Assembly (NCBI RefSeq): GCF_000003605.2
Contig: NW_003111989.1
Span: forward strand, 69,646 to 92,474
Origin: Saccoglossus kowalevskii
Lineage: Eukaryota; Hemichordata; Enteropneusta; Harrimaniidae
Length of the DNA: 22,829 bases
Reading direction: 5' to 3'
Each line of letters opens with the position of its first letter. The stretch's first letter is position 1. Shown here piece after piece: positions 21,772-22,829 of this stretch. A program made the position numbers and the translations under genes. The notes beneath the pieces were generated by a model that worked only from the letters and a program-made list of their open reading frames with translations, did not search any database and was not told where the DNA came from.

Positions 21772-22004
21772 ACCATCATGGTGAGTAACATTATCATTAC
21801 AAATACAACTGCTAACCATCGTGGTCAGTAACATGCTCAATACCAATACCACTGCCGACCATCGTGGTGAGTAACATGCTCATTACCAATAACAATGCTA
21901 ACCATCATGGTGAATAACTTACGCATTACCAATTCCGTTGCTAACCATCATGGACAGTAACATGCTCATTACAAATACCACTATTAACCGTCGTGGTAAG
22001 TAAC

Positions 22005-22440
22005 ATGCTCATTACCAATACCATTGCTAACCATCGTGGTGAGTAACATGCTCATTACCAAGGCTGTCGCTGACCATCGTGGGGAGTGACATACTCATTA
22101 CCAATACCGTTTCTAACCACCATGGTGGGTAACATAATCATTACCAATAACGTTAATAACAATCGTGGTGAGTAACATGCTCATTAACAATACCAATGCT
22201 AACCATCGTGGTGAGTAACTTGCTCATTACCAATACCACTGCTGACCATCGTGGTGAGTAACATGCTCATTACCAATACCACTGCTAAGCATCGTGGTGA
22301 GTAACATGCTCATTACCAATACCGTTGCTAACTACCATGGAGAGTAACATGCTCATTACCAATACCGTTTCTAACCATCATGGAGTGTAACATGTCCGTT
22401 ACCAATACCACTGCTAACCATCGTGGTGAGTAACATGCTC
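22005..22440. repeat. ACCAAGG-containing block related to module D copies 3 and 4
   Basis: ACCAAGGCTGTCGCTGACC at 22057 is followed by CGTGGGGAGTGAC, ATAACGTTAATAACAATCG and the GTAACTTGCTC monomer, the combination otherwise seen only at 13969 and 15517. The TTAATTACA start and the GAACCC tail of module D are absent. From about 22290 the order changes to CTAAGCATCGTGG and AACTACCATGGAGAG monomers resembling 18940-19260. Confidence 0.78.
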
Positions 22441-22829
22441 ATTACCAATACCGTTGCTAACAATATCATGGTGAGTAACATACTCATTACCAATACCGTT
22501 GCTAACCATCGTGGCAAGTAACATGCTCATTAGCAATACCACTGCTAAGCATCGTGGTGAGTAACATACTCATTACCAATACCGTTGCTAGCCATCATGA
22601 TGAGTAACATGCTCATTAACAATACCGTTGCTAACCATCATGGTGAGAACATACTCATTACCAATTCCGTTGCTAACCACCATGGACAGAAACCTGCACA
22701 TTACCAATACCACTGCTAACCATCGTGGTAAGAAACATGCTCATTACCAATACCGTTGCTAACCACCTTGGTGAGTAACATGCTCATTACCAATAACACT
22801 ACTAACCATCATGGTGAGTAACATACTCA
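22441..22829. repeat. Right end of the window, with 45- and 42-bp monomers
   Basis: The monomer 22441-22485 is 45 bp (CTAACAATATCATGG for CTAACCATCATGG) and 22615-22656 is 42 bp (GGTGAGAACATAC lacks one base). CAGAAACCTGCAC near 22687 is a relative of the GAACCC monomer. The array continues past the end, so no edge is seen. Confidence 0.85.

Larger units (their letters stand above)
18482..22004. repeat. Heterogeneous, less homogenised part of the array
   Basis: Monomer order is less regular here and length variants are concentrated: 18482-18524 (a base lost in CGTGTGAG and one gained in ACTTCATT, net zero), 18697-18738 (42 bp), 19083-19126 (44 bp) and 19428-19473 (46 bp). Their sum, with the 44-mer at 17578, is +4, which exactly explains the 4-bp excess between ACTTACGC at 17270 and 21918. 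Recurring local variants include ACCCATACCG with CATCACGG at 18611, 20119 and 20678, and AACTACCATGG monomers near 19060 and 19230. No unique DNA is present. Confidence 0.85.
1..22829. repeat. 43-bp satellite/minisatellite array, 531 monomers, open at both ends
   Basis: The whole window is a head-to-tail array of one 43-bp monomer in a single orientation. Taking ATTACC as positions 1-6, the conserved parts are ATTACCAAT (1-9), GCTAACCAT (16-24, with GCTGACCAT common) and GTGAGTAACAT (29-39). Variable sites are 13-14 (GT, AC, AT), 20 (A/G), 25-26 (CG/CA) and 40 (G/A). Composition is about 44% GC with more C than G on the given strand. Since 43 is not a multiple of 3 and the unit carries TAA and TGA, all forward frames are repeatedly closed; the reverse strand is closed by TAG, TAA and TGA. 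No unique flank, mobile element or RNA gene interrupts it. This is a eukaryotic-type satellite by inference; I do not recognise the family or species. Confidence 0.97.

Noticed and set aside
1-22829. Protein-coding tandem repeat
   Set aside because: The 43-bp period shifts frame in every unit, and TAA and TGA occur in each monomer on the plus strand (TAG, TAA and TGA on the minus), so no long frame can persist.
1-22829. CRISPR array
   Set aside because: There are no unique spacers: the whole 43-bp unit repeats, variants are shared between distant copies, and no cas gene or leader is present.
1-22829. Centromere satellite with CENP-B box
   Set aside because: I looked for the TTCG....A..CGGG pattern. 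TTCG occurs in rare variants (for example CAATTTCGTTGC near 18661), but the rest of the box is absent. Centromere identity cannot be judged from this sequence.
1-22829. Strict 172-bp (4-monomer) nucleosome-like unit
   Set aside because: Four monomers make 172 bp, and some HOR spacings (16, 32, 36 monomers) are multiples of four, but others (26, 39, 19, 45, 67 monomers) are not, so no tetramer register is kept.
1-22829. Telomeric repeat or transposon terminal repeats
   Set aside because: No TTAGGG-like short repeat, no inverted terminal repeats, target-site duplications or transposase fragments were seen; all monomers point the same way.
1-22829. Strict alternation of two monomer types (dimeric satellite)
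   Set aside because: CGTTG and CACTG monomers often alternate locally, but runs of the same type are frequent (for example CACTGCTGACC monomers in succession near 18439-18610), so an 86-bp dimer is not the basic unit.

Overview
The window contains no gene. It is one uninterrupted tandem-repeat (satellite/minisatellite) array that runs past both ends. The monomer is 43 bp, about 44% GC, always in the same orientation. Counting ATTACC as monomer positions 1-6, the first full monomer starts at 38. The window holds 531 monomer periods: it lacks the first 6 bases of the first and has 1 base of the next. All length changes I found (two pairs of 42-bp monomers, plus single 42-, 44-, 45- and 46-bp monomers on the right) add up exactly to the window length, so no other uncompensated indel should be present. 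No flanking DNA, transposon, rRNA, tRNA, promoter, origin or CRISPR array is visible. Arrays of this kind are typical of eukaryotic heterochromatin (pericentromeric, subtelomeric or interstitial). The sequence does not identify the species.

Monomers differ at a few positions: GT/AC/AT at 13-14, A/G at 20, CG/CA at 25-26, A/G at 40. Particular variants recur in fixed order over long distances, so the array has a multi-level higher-order repeat (HOR) structure. Diagnostic monomers are spaced at exact multiples of 43 bp, corrected for the known indels.

Layout. 1-1835: blocks A, B and C of a composite HOR, with a 7-monomer deletion and a 3-monomer duplication relative to its partner at 11285-13486. 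1836-7151: four repeat modules, including a 15-monomer module D (3306-3950, 6187-6831), a 7-monomer module E (5284-5584) and a 12-monomer tandem pair (4338-5283). 7152-10525: a 1,374-bp tandem HOR with two nearly identical complete copies and a partial third, each complete copy carrying two adjacent 42-bp monomers. 10526-11284: shortened 16-monomer (688-bp) HOR with a clean one-monomer deletion. 11285-13486: blocks C-A-B, the partner of the left end in rotated order. 13487-17922: two more D modules 1,548 bp apart and three more E modules. 17923-22829: a more heterogeneous part where single-monomer length changes are concentrated, with smaller 4-, 7- and 13-monomer spacings.

Interpretation: the left and centre look recently homogenised by unequal exchange or gene conversion in multi-monomer blocks, while the right 5 kb looks older or less homogenised, as expected nearer an array edge. 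The most distinctive features are the rotated block order between the two ends of the left half, the exactly conserved 15-monomer module D, the length-variant monomers riding inside the 1,374-bp HOR, and the uneven distribution of indels.
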